From JAABSP01 sp011390135 (lineage in GTDB: Bacteria > Desulfobacterota > Desulfobacteria > Desulfobacterales > JAABSP01): a stretch of 21,429 bases of DNA. This document shows, one piece after another, positions 20,462 through 21,429 of this stretch (positions are counted from its first letter, which is position 1; the number at the start of each line of letters is the position of its first letter). Below the pieces are notes generated by a model. It saw only the letters and a program-made list of their open reading frames with translations. It was not told the origin of the DNA and ran no database searches. The translations under genes were made by a program, and so were the position numbers. The stretch covers positions 1-21,429 of the forward strand of contig JAABSZ010000049.1 in the NCBI GenBank assembly GCA_011390135.1, given 5' to 3'.

Positions 20462-21429
20462 TTGCTGCTGGAGATAAGACGCTTCCCACCGGATGAACAA
20501 TGGCTCGAACGGCTTTCCATACAGCCGGTGTCCCAGACATTTTCCCACCATTTCATTACGGTAAAACCATCCCCGGCGCATCCTCATCCCGTGAGAGTTC
20601 CAAAGGGCGGGCGCCTGCTGGTCCGGATGGAGAGCCGGGAAAAGCTCTCTTTGATCCTGCCGGCAGGCGCCATCTCCAAAGAAATCATCATCATCACAGA
20701 CCGATGCCAGTGGATCAGAGTCGAAAACGCAGCCTTGAAGATCATCGAACAGAGACCCTTTCTGGCCCGTATCCGGAGCGGCTCTTTGAAAATCTCCTTT
20801 CTCTCCTTCAAGTCCCTGGCCTTTGAAAACCGGAAAGAGACGGTTCTGCCCATTCTGGAAAAGATCCGTCCGGGAATGGTGATCGCGGATCATATTGAAC
20901 GCCTCTCTCCGTGGGGGAGTGCGTTTTCGGCCATCGATGCGGCTGCCCTGCCGGTTTTGGAAGAGATCCGCAGAAAGCACCGGAAGCTTGTCTTTGTGGG
21001 GCTGGCCAGCACCCGGGACAGGCTCGTCCTGAAAGATATTTCCGATCGGCTCGATCTGCAAGGGTTTGAGGAGATATCCTCCCCGATTCGGCTGCCGGAG
21101 AGCCTCAGTTTCGGGGTGGTCAGAAAGGATGGCCTGCAGGAAAAGGAGAACGCGTTCGAAGGCCTGATCTGGGAGGAGATCCCCAAAGCCGTGGGAGCCG
21201 ACCATGCGGACGGCGCATATAACGACAACGACTGGGGAACCGTACTGGAGGTTCAAGAGAAATCTTTCCGGCTGATCTACAGCGACATTCACGGGAAGAC
21301 CGGACAGGGGATAGATCGGGCAGGGCCTTTGAAAGCGCCGATCTTCTTTCCCCGATATTCCTACCCGCTTCGGGTTGGGTCCGGCAGCACAAACGCGTTT
21401 GACCGCCCTTTTGAAGGTAACAAAGGTAA
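20462..21429 (+). CDS. Unrecognised protein, possibly catalytically dead RecQ-like; 3' end outside window
   Basis: The frame is open from 20420 to the last base (no stop), with GC-rich third positions like its neighbours. The TTG at 20462 has an ideal AGGAG at 20451-20455; GTG at 20591 is an alternative. At least 322 residues are encoded. No catalytic motif is certain. Two parts resemble RecQ-type helicases in order and spacing: RMESREKLSLILPAGAISKE (55-74), where RecQ has the Walker A and following PA helix, and VIADHIERLSPWGSAF (140-155), where RecQ has VDEAHCISxWGHDF. LVFVGLASTRDR...DISDRL (176-197) parallels the ATA segment (motif III) and what follows it. GKS and DEAH are lost. The C-terminal part (225-322) is unlike helicases I know. 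This is a real gene; the family call is tentative. Confidence 0.8.
   Translation, partial: MLLEIRRFPPDEQWLERLSIQPVSQTFSHHFITVKPSPAHPHPVRVPKGGRLLVRMESREKLSLILPAGAISKEIIIITDRCQWIRVENAALKIIEQRPFLARIRSGSLKISFLSFKSLAFENRKETVLPILEKIRPGMVIADHIERLSPWGSAFSAIDAAALPVLEEIRRKHRKLVFVGLASTRDRLVLKDISDRLDLQGFEEISSPIRLPESLSFGVVRKDGLQEKENAFEGLIWEEIPKAVGADHADGAYNDNDWGTVLEVQEKSFRLIYSDIHGKTGQGIDRAGPLKAPIFFPRYSYPLRVGSGSTNAFDRPFEGNKG

Noticed and set aside
20345..21292. A 315-codon open frame on the minus strand at the window end
   Set aside because: The plus-strand frame over the same bases has a good Shine-Dalgarno and host-like third positions; the minus-strand protein looks like a low-complexity antisense shadow.

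Overview
The window is a GC-rich, gene-dense stretch that looks like a chromosomal segment of an anaerobic or microaerobic Desulfobacterota-type bacterium (the former Deltaproteobacteria). This placement is an inference. It rests on the co-occurrence of poly-HAMP receptors, a NapC/NrfH plus octaheme HAO-like cytochrome pair, a Crp/Fnr regulator and a rubredoxin-less rubrerythrin; no rRNA or other phylogenetic marker is present.

Region 1 (1-14997, + strand) is a large chemosensory operon. In order it holds a 5'-cut cheA, three methyl-accepting chemotaxis proteins (MCPs), cheW, cheR, cheD, cheB, a hybrid histidine kinase and a stand-alone CheY-like receiver. Most junctions are tight (ATGA overlap or 1-40 nt). 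The three receptors share one cytoplasmic chassis (HAMP, repeated ~90-residue poly-HAMP modules, short-hairpin signalling domain, CheR-tether tail) but carry three unrelated periplasmic sensors: double-Cache, a three-unit HBM-like helical sensor, and a 4HB-like sensor. CheR, CheB and CheD would provide methylation, demethylation and deamidation of these receptors. The 222-bp gap after the first receptor contains the decayed tail of a further receptor gene.

Region 2 (14998-19059, + strand) starts with a sigma70-like promoter. It drives a tetraheme NrfH/NapC-type quinol dehydrogenase, an octaheme HAO-family cytochrome, a MetE/UROD-like zinc TIM-barrel protein and a Crp/Fnr-family regulator. The first two make a plausible quinol-to-periplasm electron route for reducing hydroxylamine, nitrite or NO. 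The end of the nrfH-like gene is followed by a diverged second copy of its own tail.

Region 3 (19075-20261, - strand) is a convergent group transcribed from a good promoter near 20350: a rubrerythrin, a HEPN-domain protein, and an 85-residue partner that may be a degenerate minimal nucleotidyltransferase.

Region 4 (20462 to the window end, + strand) is an open reading frame with a TTG start and a strong Shine-Dalgarno sequence that runs off the window. It is unrecognised; parts of it read like a RecQ-type helicase domain that has lost its catalytic motifs.

Recurring themes are degenerate catalytic sites (CheA G1 box, the Hpt of the hybrid kinase, the MNT-like partner, the RecQ-like protein) and two 'tail relics' lying just downstream of intact paralogues.
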